The translations under genes and the position numbers were made by a program. This document shows positions 28,368-36,713 of a stretch of DNA of 64,000 nucleotides, piece after piece. This stretch comes from Neobacillus mesonae (GTDB taxonomy: Bacteria; Bacillota; Bacilli; Bacillales; Cytobacillaceae), in NCBI RefSeq assembly GCF_001636315.1, contig NZ_KV440949.1, positions 2,970,973 to 3,034,972 of the forward strand. The letters are read 5' to 3'. The first letter of the stretch is position 1; each line of letters begins with the position of its first letter. The notes under the pieces are model-generated. The model had not been told where the DNA came from. It saw only the letters and a program-made list of their open reading frames with translations, and ran no database searches.

Positions 28368-29690
28368 ATGGAAGCAAAACATTCCAAAGGAAATTCTTTA
28401 ACGCTTAATATGTTTGGGCTTCCCCTATGGGCATGGCTTGCTGGTTTGGCAATTCATGCGTTTGGGACAATGACGAACTCCTTCCATGTGAATTTTGTCG
28501 GCAGTATTTTACTTTTATTTGTTGTTGGATTTTCCTTTGGAAAGGTTGGGGACTCACTTCCGATTTGGAAAGACTACCTTGGCGGTGGTTCCTTGCTTAC
28601 TTCCCTGGGGGCTTCTTTTTTAGTAAGCCAAGGAATTATTACTGAATCCGCAGCCACAGGCGTTAGAACGCTTTTCGATACGAGCGGAATGCTTGCCTTT
28701 TTTATTGCTGTTATTGTAACCAGTTCCATTTTGTCTATTAATAAAAAGTTTTTAGCCAAGGCAATCGGCGGGTTTATTCCTTTGGTTCTGGTTGGTACCC
28801 TTTGTGCATTTATCTTGGCCATCATAGGTGGATTAATTGTAGGTGTTCCATATAAAGAAGTCATCATAAATTATGCTCTTCCAATCATGGGCGGAGGTAA
28901 TGGTGCCGGTGCCATCCCAATGAGTCAAATTTGGGGACAGGTTACTCACAAAGACCCGAAAATCTGGTATTCCTCTGCTATTGCCATCTTAACAATCGGT
29001 AATGTTTTCGCTATTCTGATTGGTGCACTTTTAAATGGTATTGGAAAGAAGATGCCAAAATGGACTGGCAATGGAGAGTTAATGAAAGTCCAAGGAACTC
29101 AAAAAACAGCTAGAGTCAAAAAGGTAAATATTGTTACAATAGAGGAAGCAGCTATTGGAATATTTACAGCCCTTGCCTTCTATGGATTAGGAAATCTCAT
29201 CGGAACCGAATTACTGCCAAAAATCGGCCCTTTCTCCATTCACCCATATGCCTATATGATCATTCTGCTAATCATAGTAAACTGGCTTGACATCATTCCT
29301 GAAGGTGCAAAAGCAGCGGTTAAAAAAGTTAACGATTTTATATTGGGGAAACTATTATATGTATTTTTAGCAGGAGTGGGCATAACTTATACAGATTTTA
29401 ATGAACTTGTCCAGGCATTAACCCTTCAAACCATTGTTATTTCTTTATTTACGGTTATAGGTTCTGTTATAGGATGTTGGTTTTTTGCTAAAGTAGTTAA
29501 CTTTTATGAAATTGAAGCAGCAATTGCTGGCGGTCTTTGCCATGTTAACCGCGGGGGCACGGGCACCCTTGAAGTCTTAAGCGCTTCAAACAGACTTAAT
29601 TTAATGTCTTATGCACAGCTTGCTACCCGTCTTGGTGGAGCACTTATCCTGATGTGTGCAGGTTTTATCTTCGAAATGTTGGCTAGATAG
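28368..29690 (+). CDS. 2-hydroxycarboxylate transporter family carrier (citrate/malate type)
   Basis: 440 residues with about eleven membrane helices. The family's two re-entrant GGNG-type loops are visible: GGGNGAGAIPMSQIW (about 177-191) and GLCHVNRGGTGTLEVLSASN near 390-410, with the substrate-binding Arg of RLGGALIL near the end. Relatives are CimH, MaeN and CitS, which exchange or symport malate or citrate with Na+ or H+. ATG 28368 has GGGAGGAA upstream. It is monocistronic here. The exact substrate cannot be read from sequence. Confidence 0.93.
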   Translation: MEAKHSKGNSLTLNMFGLPLWAWLAGLAIHAFGTMTNSFHVNFVGSILLLFVVGFSFGKVGDSLPIWKDYLGGGSLLTSLGASFLVSQGIITESAATGVRTLFDTSGMLAFFIAVIVTSSILSINKKFLAKAIGGFIPLVLVGTLCAFILAIIGGLIVGVPYKEVIINYALPIMGGGNGAGAIPMSQIWGQVTHKDPKIWYSSAIAILTIGNVFAILIGALLNGIGKKMPKWTGNGELMKVQGTQKTARVKKVNIVTIEEAAIGIFTALAFYGLGNLIGTELLPKIGPFSIHPYAYMIILLIIVNWLDIIPEGAKAAVKKVNDFILGKLLYVFLAGVGITYTDFNELVQALTLQTIVISLFTVIGSVIGCWFFAKVVNFYEIEAAIAGGLCHVNRGGTGTLEVLSASNRLNLMSYAQLATRLGGALILMCAGFIFEMLAR

Positions 29691-29761
29691 ATACATAAAT
29701 AAATGAAGCAAACAAGGCAGGGGTTTTACCTTTTACATTCTTGTTTTTTATGAAGGGGCTA

Positions 29762-29998
29762 ATGGCAAAAATGGACCAATGTACTCTAAGACGCTTGCGC
29801 ATGGTGATTTGGAAACGCTGGCAAAAGGTTAGAACCCGGTTTTATTGGAAATTGGGAGTCAACAAAAGAAAGGCATGAGATTGGGCGAACACAAGAAAAG
29901 GCTACTGGCGATTTGCCGGTAGCCATATTCTAAGTAAAACCATAACAAACGAACTTTTCAGAAGAGCAAAATACATTAGTTTTCTTAAGTATTATTAG
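29762..29998 (+). pseudogene. Relic of a group II intron maturase (C-terminal end)
   Basis: Translation gives LRRLRMVIWKRWQKVRTRF, then K-A, an in-frame TGA at 29876, then DWANTRKGYWRFAG and a TAG at 29996. This is the conserved C-terminal end of LtrA-type intron-encoded proteins (typically KAWEWANTRKGYW), with the Trp codon TGG mutated to TGA. The reverse transcriptase domain and RNA domains V/VI are not found. Confidence 0.82.
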
Positions 29999-30330
29999 TC
30001 TGTTAGAAATCTATTTTACTGGGGTTATTGGTTTGGAGACATTATGACTGTCGACAATTCCGAAAAAGATCAGTTTTATGATCGACAGTCTTTGTGTCAT
30101 TAAGATGCAGAATTTTAGAATGGAATTGCACTCCTTTCCAAGCTCGGAATATTAAGATGAAATTAACGTTTAGTATGATTTACTGTTTTTTATTTGATTA
30201 AATAACACGAATTTGAATGTACAACTTGTTCATAAACAAATTTGATCAATAATTACCAGTGATTGCTTAGTAATAGCTTTGAGAGGTCCGCAGAGCTAAG
30301 ACAATTCAAACATCTATGCTACTATAGCTG
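29999..30330. other. Intergenic region with inverted repeat
   Basis: About 330 AT-rich bases. gactgtcga at 30046-30054 pairs with tcgacagtc at 30082-30090; it is followed by TTTGTGTC and may be a weak terminator. No gene seen. Confidence 0.45.
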
Positions 30331-30780
30331 TTAACCACCGGTCTGTTTTTTCTTCAAGGTTGTACCTAGTATAATTAAGGCGACATAGAGTATGATGGCA
30401 ATCGTATCTATAAAAGTATCTGTAAGTGCTGAATCGTCAAGTAATGCGGTTATGCCAAGAATAACCATTAGTCGGACGATCAGGATCGCAGCGATCATCC
30501 ATGCGGCAAATTGGATCTTTGATCGCTCACTTTGGAATGACATGACAATAAATGCGATGCCGAAGATCAGATTTTCCGCCGTAATAATGTGCCAAACATA
30601 CGTGAAGACCGTCCGGGTATCCATGGACATCGCCCCAATGTCGAGCGTCGGCAGCACGACGGATTGTCCGTTCCATGCATGCGTAACGGCAAACAGCAGC
30701 GCAAGAATGCCTGCAATCAGATAATAAAAATTCCTAACCTTGATGTTGACCACAACCCTTCTTGGAAATTCCCAATTCAT
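30331..30780 (-). CDS. Four-helix membrane protein, unknown function
   Basis: 149 residues, four membrane helices (about 20-36, 62-80, 90-110, 122-142), short basic tail. I do not recognise a family. The GC content is clearly higher than in the flanking DNA, suggesting separate origin. The ATG has only GAGAGG directly in front, poorly spaced; a GTG about ten codons in is an alternative start. Confidence 0.65.
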   Translation of the reverse strand: MNWEFPRRVVVNIKVRNFYYLIAGILALLFAVTHAWNGQSVVLPTLDIGAMSMDTRTVFTYVWHIITAENLIFGIAFIVMSFQSERSKIQFAAWMIAAILIVRLMVILGITALLDDSALTDTFIDTIAIILYVALIILGTTLKKKQTGG

Positions 30781-30891
30781 CCTCTCGAAAGTCCTTGTAA
30801 AGCGGTCGCTGTCGTTATTAAAATGGCCATTTCTTATAAAAGCATTAAAATTCTCCCTCCCCGTTTATTACCTAATTTAATTTACAAGTAA

Positions 30892-31434
30892 TTTAGAAAG
30901 CATGTTCCCATTTCAATAATTCTATTCACTAAATCCCCCCTTTAAGTTACATTTATTCATAATCTCACATCATTATTAACATAATTATCTAGTGTAGTTT
31001 GGAAGTCTTATTTCATTAAAGGGCCAAATTCATTAATAAGGATACATTAAACGATAGACGATGAGAAAAGTAAAATTTAGCAAGATTCCTTTTTGTTTTT
31101 AAAATAAAAAGGAAATTTACTATTTCTTTACATTCCTTCCTTCTCACCTAATTCTACTTTATTCCTACTTTTCTAAGCTGCAATTGAAAATATAATGAAT
31201 TTTATATGTCTAATTATCTATAAATATCTCCATATATGAATGATACGCATCGTAAATATCCTTAAAAAGGTGACAAAATTACCAATTAATAAAAATAACA
31301 AAAACCTTACCTCATCCTAAAACTAAATTAACAAACGTCTGATAAAGTGTGGATAGTCAATATAGTTTAATACTTTCCTAGCGAACTTGATTTACTTCAA
31401 AAATTAAATCTACTAAGAATGAGAGGGGATTTCG
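30892..31434. other. Intergenic region, 540 bases
   Basis: Very AT-rich, with many stops in all frames and no plausible gene. Several TTAACA- and TAACAA-like hexamers lie near 31290-31340, which could hint at PhoP boxes for the phosphatase gene downstream, but spacing is not convincing. Confidence 0.45.
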
Positions 31435-32655
31435 ATGAGTAATCAAAATGAAAACAAGGTTTTTAACAGAAGGGACTTTATAAAAGTAGGAGGGATGAGT
31501 ACACTTGCCTTAACAATAGCGTCTGCTGGAATACCAGGTGTAAATTTATTAAGTACTGTTGCTCACGCAGAAACAAATGCTAATCCTAAATTGCAATTTA
31601 ATTCAGATGGAAAGTTCAAAATTGTGCAGTTTAACGATACACAGGATGATGAGCATATTGATCAGCGAACGATCCAGCTGATGGAGAAAGTTCTTGATCA
31701 TGAGGAGCCGGATTTTGTCGTGCTAAATGGTGACAATATTTCAGGTGGCTGTAATTCAGAGCTTGAAATGAGACAAGCAATGAACAATGTGGCCCAGCCA
31801 ATGGAACAAAGAGGGATCAAGTGGGCTGTTACTTTTGGGAATCATGATGAAGATTCAACACCAAATGGCGGGCTGGATGAAGAAGCCATGCTTAAATTTT
31901 ATATGGCATACAAATACAATGTTAATCAGCCAGGAGAAACTGACATAAATGGAACAGGGAACACGAACCTGCTTATTAGAGATTCTGCAGGCAAGAAAGC
32001 GGCCTTCAACCTTTGGCTTCTAGATAGCGGCAGGTATGCCCCTAAAACAATTGCAGGACAGGATTTCAGCGGGTATCCAACCTGGGATTGGATTCGATTT
32101 AATCAAGTAAAATGGTATTACGAGACTTCCAAAAAGTTAGAACAGCAAATGGGCTATAAAGTCCCTTCTCTTATGTTCATTCATATTCCACTTTGGGAAC
32201 ATCGATATATGTGGTTTGACAGTGTGGACAGCAGAACTGCGGCTGATCATGCACGCGCCGCAGCAAAGCATCAAATAGTTGGAGAAAGAAATGAAGATGA
32301 GTGCCCGGGCCCAATTAATAGCGGGATGTTTTCAGCAATGCTTGACAGGGGAGATGTCAAAGGGGTCTTTTGCGGCCATGACCATGTTAATACATATATG
32401 GGCAATTATTATGGGATTTTACTAGGTTATTCGGGCAGTGCGGGGTTTGGTGCTTATGGATTGCCTGGTGCGCAACGAAATCGATTACGCGGTGCCCGTG
32501 TATTTAATTTGGATGAGAATAAAGAGGGTGTTTTAGTTGAAACACATATGGTTTTTGCAAAGGATTATGGCATAGACCTTACAGCGAACGACCAAAGCAC
32601 TGAACCAGCTCCGATACCTGAAAACAAAAAACAAGAACAAGTAATAAAAAAATAG
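31435..32655 (+). CDS. Tat-exported calcineurin-like metallophosphoesterase
   Basis: 406 residues. The N-terminus has a twin-arginine signal (NRRDFIKVGG, then a mild hydrophobic stretch and a VAHAE cleavage site near 45). The metallophosphoesterase motifs follow in order: QFNDTQDDEH, VVLNGDN, FGNHDED, the metal His in FIHIPLWEH and FCGHDHVN. A GAGAGGGGA site precedes the ATG. It is probably a secreted folded phosphatase or phosphodiesterase loaded with metal in the cytoplasm. It faces the phosphatase at 32753-34693 tail to tail. Confidence 0.92.
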   Translation: MSNQNENKVFNRRDFIKVGGMSTLALTIASAGIPGVNLLSTVAHAETNANPKLQFNSDGKFKIVQFNDTQDDEHIDQRTIQLMEKVLDHEEPDFVVLNGDNISGGCNSELEMRQAMNNVAQPMEQRGIKWAVTFGNHDEDSTPNGGLDEEAMLKFYMAYKYNVNQPGETDINGTGNTNLLIRDSAGKKAAFNLWLLDSGRYAPKTIAGQDFSGYPTWDWIRFNQVKWYYETSKKLEQQMGYKVPSLMFIHIPLWEHRYMWFDSVDSRTAADHARAAAKHQIVGERNEDECPGPINSGMFSAMLDRGDVKGVFCGHDHVNTYMGNYYGILLGYSGSAGFGAYGLPGAQRNRLRGARVFNLDENKEGVLVETHMVFAKDYGIDLTANDQSTEPAPIPENKKQEQVIKK

Positions 32656-32711
32656 AACTAAATAAGCTCATTGATCAGAAATGGTTCATTTAGTTTTGAC
32701 AACACTGTGAT

Positions 32712-32754
32712 AAAAAACATCCTCCACTGAATTATGAGTGGAGGATGTTTTTTT
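32712..32754. terminator. Bidirectional terminator between two phosphatase genes
   Basis: Perfect stem aaacatcctccact/agtggaggatgttt flanked by A-run and T-run, serving both convergent genes. Confidence 0.92.
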
Positions 32755-34693
32755 AATTTTCCTTTCGAGCTCCACCTTCTGTATCCTCTGTCAGTCCAAC
32801 GATAGCTTTTCCTTTCACAAAATCAGGAGGCTGGATGCCGATCAGCTGGTACAAGGTAGGGGCAATGTCTAGAGTGCTAATTTTCGCTTCAATCGTTCCC
32901 TTTTTAATACCTTTACCAACGGCCAAAAATATGGGGCGCAGCTCTTTTCTTGAAGGATTGCCGCCATGATTCCCTAAATCCCCGGGTTTCATTACCACAT
33001 TACCGTCGTCTTGGGCCATATAATATCCCTTTTTTGCAACTAGGATGATATCACCGGCGTTCGGATGATTGATCTGCCCTGTCTCATTGCGATTATAGCT
33101 CCCGTTTAGAATGACTTTGTCATAAGGATGGATTTTCTTATTGGAAAAGGTGATTTTTGCCATCTCCGCAAAGCTATTAAACGAACCTGGGAGTTCTTCA
33201 TTGTTATGAAATATTTTTTCCCATAATTGAGTTGGAGCGATTGTGAAAAAGGTTGCTATAGGAATTTTTGTCTCATCTACTTCGATGCCATTGAATATAT
33301 TAGCAATTTCTTTTTTGATATCTTCATATTGTTTTCGGTCGACTATGCCGCCATCTTCCCGCCCTTTTAAATTGATGTAAACGTGCGCTATTGTGCCGCT
33401 GGCTACGGCGAAGGCTTTCGATTTTTTGGTATTTACTTTCCCATTGTCGTATTTCACTAGGAACCCTTTTTTCTCCAATACTTCGTTTGGGGAAAGCCGT
33501 GAATGAACGGGCTCCATTCCGTGATCAGATACTAAGAAGAGCCGGTCATTCTGTCCCATTTCTCCTAAAACTTGTCCAAGCATTTCGTCCGCCAATTTGT
33601 AAGACCAATGAATGTAGCTTAAGTATTGTTTGGACTTTTCGCTTGAATATCCTGGCTGCCTTGGGTCGGAAAGCAGGTATTTATGTGACTCATGGTCAAT
33701 TTGTGGATAATAGAAGAATAATAGATCTGGCTTGTACTTCTTTTTTATATACAGGGAAACATCTGTCGTCCACTGTGCAAACCTTGTGCTGATTTCTTCA
33801 TATTCCTTTCTTGTAATCCACTTTTTATCCAAAGCTTTGTCATCATCTTGGATTGGAAAATACCCAAAATGCTTATAGATATCTTCCTTGAATTGTTCTG
33901 GACCTTTGACAACTCCGGAAGATACAGCAGTCCGATACAATTTAGCATCGGAAAGATCAGGTTTAGTCGCTTTAATTTTAAAAGAAAATCCGGCCATCTC
34001 TTTATCATGGGTTAGGAATGAAAGAGACCCCCACTCATTAAGGCCAACCTTCACTTTATTCTGCATGTTTTTATCAAGGGAAAGAAAAAACTCTCCAGGC
34101 GTTCCCGCCAAAACATACACCTTGAGATTATGGCCCTTTTCTATTTTCACAGGAAAAACAGCTAACTGCCGTTTTTTAGTGACTTTTTTAAACTCAAGCG
34201 AAATTAATTCACTTTCTGATAATGTCTTCCCATAATAAATCGAATAATCCGCCTGGTTACCGTATTTAGGGTTTGAACCTGGAAAAAGGATGGTGGCCGT
34301 TTTCTTTCCTTCCTTACGAATTGTGGACCAGATCGGTTCAGCGTCCAGCCCTGAATAGAAGGCACTTTCGCTATCGGTTAACCTTTTATTCGACTTATGA
34401 AGTTCGTTGCTTACCATGCCAGTAGTGTCCGAGGCAGCACCTGTTGCTATAGCAGCATGGGAGGAGGAGGTTAAAGAGGGAAATATTGTACGGATATTGT
34501 TAGCTATTTTTCCTCTGCTCGCTACCTCTTTAAAATGGGGCAATTGTTGTTGTGCCATATATTCTTCTAAAAAATCATGTCGCATACCGTCAAACGAAAT
34601 CACCATATCGGTGGAATGATTGGTTTCAGCCCCCAAAACAATAGAGGGGATGGAAAGAAAAAGAATAGTAAGTAGAGACAGCTTTAATTTCAT
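32753..34693 (-). CDS. Secreted alkaline phosphatase-superfamily phosphodiesterase (nucleotide pyrophosphatase type)
   Basis: 646 residues with a Sec signal peptide (1-21, ending VLGAE). Alkaline-phosphatase fold metal sites: VISFDGMRHD (Asp about 34), nucleophile Thr in IFPSLTSSSHAA, QIDHESH, VSDHGM, and the late His in GNHGGNPSRKE. It resembles type I phosphodiesterase/NPP enzymes that release nucleotides or phosphate from organic esters outside the cell. An AGGTGGTGG stretch precedes the ATG. With the neighbouring Tat phosphatase it suggests phosphate scavenging. Confidence 0.92.
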   Translation of the reverse strand: MKLKLSLLTILFLSIPSIVLGAETNHSTDMVISFDGMRHDFLEEYMAQQQLPHFKEVASRGKIANNIRTIFPSLTSSSHAAIATGAASDTTGMVSNELHKSNKRLTDSESAFYSGLDAEPIWSTIRKEGKKTATILFPGSNPKYGNQADYSIYYGKTLSESELISLEFKKVTKKRQLAVFPVKIEKGHNLKVYVLAGTPGEFFLSLDKNMQNKVKVGLNEWGSLSFLTHDKEMAGFSFKIKATKPDLSDAKLYRTAVSSGVVKGPEQFKEDIYKHFGYFPIQDDDKALDKKWITRKEYEEISTRFAQWTTDVSLYIKKKYKPDLLFFYYPQIDHESHKYLLSDPRQPGYSSEKSKQYLSYIHWSYKLADEMLGQVLGEMGQNDRLFLVSDHGMEPVHSRLSPNEVLEKKGFLVKYDNGKVNTKKSKAFAVASGTIAHVYINLKGREDGGIVDRKQYEDIKKEIANIFNGIEVDETKIPIATFFTIAPTQLWEKIFHNNEELPGSFNSFAEMAKITFSNKKIHPYDKVILNGSYNRNETGQINHPNAGDIILVAKKGYYMAQDDGNVVMKPGDLGNHGGNPSRKELRPIFLAVGKGIKKGTIEAKISTLDIAPTLYQLIGIQPPDFVKGKAIVGLTEDTEGGARKEN

Positions 34694-34813
34694 TATGATC
34701 CACCACCTGTTGTTACATATTTACTTGTATATTCCCGCTAATTACAGCAGGGAAACAAAGTAGATGGGGGGCTATCATTTTTAAGGAAATTCAAAGAGTA
34801 ATAGAAATAGGAT

Positions 34814-34838
34814 GTTTAATATAATAGAAGGCGGGAAT
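34814..34838 (+). promoter_or_regulatory. SigB-type promoter of gsiB
   Basis: GTTTAA at 34814-34819 and GGGAAT at 34833-34838, 13 bases apart, close to the SigB consensus GTTTAA / GGGTAT. gsiB is a classic SigB-regulon gene. Confidence 0.8.
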
Positions 34839-34884
34839 ATAAAGAGTGTAATCGAATTTAAGTAAAAAAATGGAGGGATTTTAA

Positions 34885-35247
34885 ATGGCTGACAAAAAAC
34901 GAAATAACCATGATGACGGAAAGATGACTGTAGAAGAAGCAGGACGCAAAGGCGGCGAGGCTACTGCACAAAACCACGGCAGAGAGTTTTATGAGGAGAT
35001 CGGCCGTAAAGGCGGCGAAGCTACCGCTGAAAACCATGACAAGGATTTTTATGAGGAAATTGGCCGTAAAGGCGGCGAAGCCACTTCAAAAAATCATGAC
35101 AGAGAATTTTACGAGAAAATTGGAGAAAAGGGCGGCGAAGCGCGTGCTAACCAACGCGACAACGATGATCGTGATGGGAAAATGAGCAAAGAGGAAGCTG
35201 GCCGTAAAGGCGGAGAGGCTCGTGCCAGAAAGCGTGACAACGATTAA
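34885..35247 (+). CDS. gsiB: General stress protein GsiB (KGG repeats)
   Basis: A 120-residue, highly charged, hydrophilin-like protein made of about five imperfect repeats around GRKGGEAT...NHDREFYEEI. The KGG motif family occurs in desiccation and glucose-starvation proteins. It is close in length and repeat sequence to B. subtilis GsiB (123). It is preceded by TGGAGGGA and a SigB-type promoter and is followed by a terminator, so it is monocistronic. It is probably protective; no enzyme activity is expected. Confidence 0.95.
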   Translation: MADKKRNNHDDGKMTVEEAGRKGGEATAQNHGREFYEEIGRKGGEATAENHDKDFYEEIGRKGGEATSKNHDREFYEKIGEKGGEARANQRDNDDRDGKMSKEEAGRKGGEARARKRDND

Positions 35248-35327
35248 ACCGTAATAAACTTTTATTGAAATAACTTCGAGTGAGGATCCAAATGAAGCGG
35301 GTATGTCTTAGGTTCCTAAAAAATCAA

Positions 35328-35370
35328 GAAGCTGGTGAAAAACAATTCGTTTTTCGCCAGCTTTTTTTTT
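35328..35370 (+). terminator. Terminator of gsiB
   Basis: Stem aagctggtgaaaaac/gtttttcgccagctt, then a run of T. Confidence 0.92.
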
Positions 35371-35546
35371 GTTCTTTTTGATAAATTTTAATTGATAGAA
35401 GATTTTCTTCCCTGTTGAAACGATAATTATTTTAATATATTCTATAGTTGGAATAAATTGCATCTCCTAATTTTGTAAATATTAATCCAATTGCTAACAT
35501 ATAATGATTCCAAAAGATAAATTAATTAAGAAAGTAAGGGGAAGAA

Positions 35547-36104
35547 TTGAACGATCAAAATAGAATAAAGTGGATTGAGCAATTAATACAATCAACGATG
35601 AGAACGGTTGGAATAGATATTGAACTGAAGCAAACGTTTACTGGGGTGAATCTGAGCTATAATTTTATTCTCAACTATATAGGTTACGATGTTGATCGCA
35701 TAGAACAAGCAATAAAGGAAATGCAGGCTCCAGTTTCTCTCGAATCGTATATTAAAGCTTTTACAATCCACGAGTTGGGGCATGCGTTAGATCGGAAGGC
35801 TTTAATGGACTCACTGACAAAAACGATCGAATATCACGAAATGAAAAAAACTCATACAATATACGAACAATACAATGATTACACTCTTCTTGCTATGTTA
35901 ATCGAAGAGCATCAAATGAATATCGGATTTGAAGAAACAGCTTGGGCGAATGCTGCAAAATTGAATTTGGAATATGGTATTGTTGACTGGGAAAGCTTTG
36001 AAAAAGTGAAGGATCAAGGAATGTCGACTTATATGGATTTATATTTAAAAGATATGCAGCAATATAACAAGCTTTTAGCGGAACAAACCGGACAAATTGC
36101 TTAA
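35547..36104 (+). CDS. Putative zinc metallopeptidase (HExxH)
   Basis: 185 residues. The motif IHELGHALDR (about 73-82) is HExxH; a downstream EETAWANAAK resembles the third-ligand Glu helix of IrrE/ImmA-like peptidases. No signal peptide or membrane segment is seen, so it should act in the cytoplasm. The start is TTG, with AAGGGGAAGA upstream. It is a single gene with its own terminator. No regulator partner is adjacent, and the target is unknown. Confidence 0.75.
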   Translation: MNDQNRIKWIEQLIQSTMRTVGIDIELKQTFTGVNLSYNFILNYIGYDVDRIEQAIKEMQAPVSLESYIKAFTIHELGHALDRKALMDSLTKTIEYHEMKKTHTIYEQYNDYTLLAMLIEEHQMNIGFEETAWANAAKLNLEYGIVDWESFEKVKDQGMSTYMDLYLKDMQQYNKLLAEQTGQIA

Positions 36105-36146
36105 TGAGTGTAAACAAAAGACGAGAATTTGAACATCTACATTCCG

Positions 36147-36176
36147 AACCTAACATTAGAAGTGTTAGGTTTTTTT
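36147..36176 (+). terminator. Terminator after the metallopeptidase gene
   Basis: Stem aacctaaca/tgttaggtt with a 7-base loop and following T-run. Confidence 0.92.
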
Positions 36177-36272
36177 ATGCACATAAAAAAATGATATGGG
36201 GAGGACGTTGAGTAGCGGTGAGCGGCTCCCTAAATAACTAAGTTTCCTTAAGAAAGGACTTATTTTGTTTCG

Positions 36273-36350
36273 TATCGCTAGGCGATATGCCACTTGAAAT
36301 ATATCTAAAAACCTTCGTATTAAGGAAATTCGATATGCGAGGGGGGAATT
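36273..36350 (+). repeat. Left copy of the MerR-like gene leader, with palindrome
   Basis: Resembles 42729-42805: the palindrome TATCGC-TAG-GCGATA (36273-36287), then TCTAAAAACCTTC, and the start-codon context TTCGATATGCGA. After the pseudo-start the coding match stops at once, so only the leader was duplicated. Confidence 0.8.
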
Positions 36351-36360
36351 TCATGTATAG

Positions 36361-36472
36361 CGGGTATCGCTTTCAGTGGATTCTTCTAATCATTCTTTTT
36401 CGTTAATACAAGTCTTTAGCTGTATCTTCTAGTGGCTTGTCTATATTGCGTAACGCCATAAGCGCCAAAAAT
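36361..36472 (-). pseudogene. Antisense relic of a MerR-like gene
   Basis: On the minus strand this reads LALMALRNIDKPLEDTAKDL, then frameshifts into LEESTESDT. It matches VALIALRDTDKPLDDTAKEL and LEESTDTG of the gene at 42799-43506. Orientation is opposite to the adjacent leader copy, so the region was rearranged. Confidence 0.78.
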
Positions 36473-36494
36473 TCCTTTGTTTCGATTATTAGCA

Positions 36495-36562
36495 TTCACT
36501 TTATTTCAAATTTCAACAAATTCCCGGGAAATATCTAAAAAATATGGGTAGATATCGACAAA
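36495..36562. repeat. 68-bp direct repeat with Noc-type site, left copy
   Basis: Matches 43857-43925 with few differences. It contains AATTCCCGGGAAAT (36519-36532), 13 of 14 matches to the Noc nucleoid-occlusion site ATTTCCCGGGAAAT, followed by an imperfect inverted repeat ATATCTA / TAGATAT. Confidence 0.85.
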
Positions 36563-36713
36563 ATTCTTTTCAACCATTAAATAAATATGAAAGTTATCTT
36601 TTGCAAAATAACTTGGCATATTTCATTATAATAAGTAAGAAAAAATAAAAGAATAAATCAAGCAAATTAAGCAGGCTGTTAGCAAAAAAAATTGAGAAGA
36701 AGTGGTGAATGAA

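Noticed and set aside
30392..30891. Plus-strand frames opposite the four-helix membrane protein
   Set aside because: They are antisense shadows; the minus-strand product has a regular membrane-protein pattern.
31260..31345. PhoP boxes before the Tat phosphatase
   Set aside because: Hexamers resembling TTAACA occur but not in the required regularly spaced pairs.
36495..36562. 68-bp repeat as part of a CRISPR array
   Set aside because: Only two copies exist in the window, more than 7 kb apart, with no spacers or cas genes.
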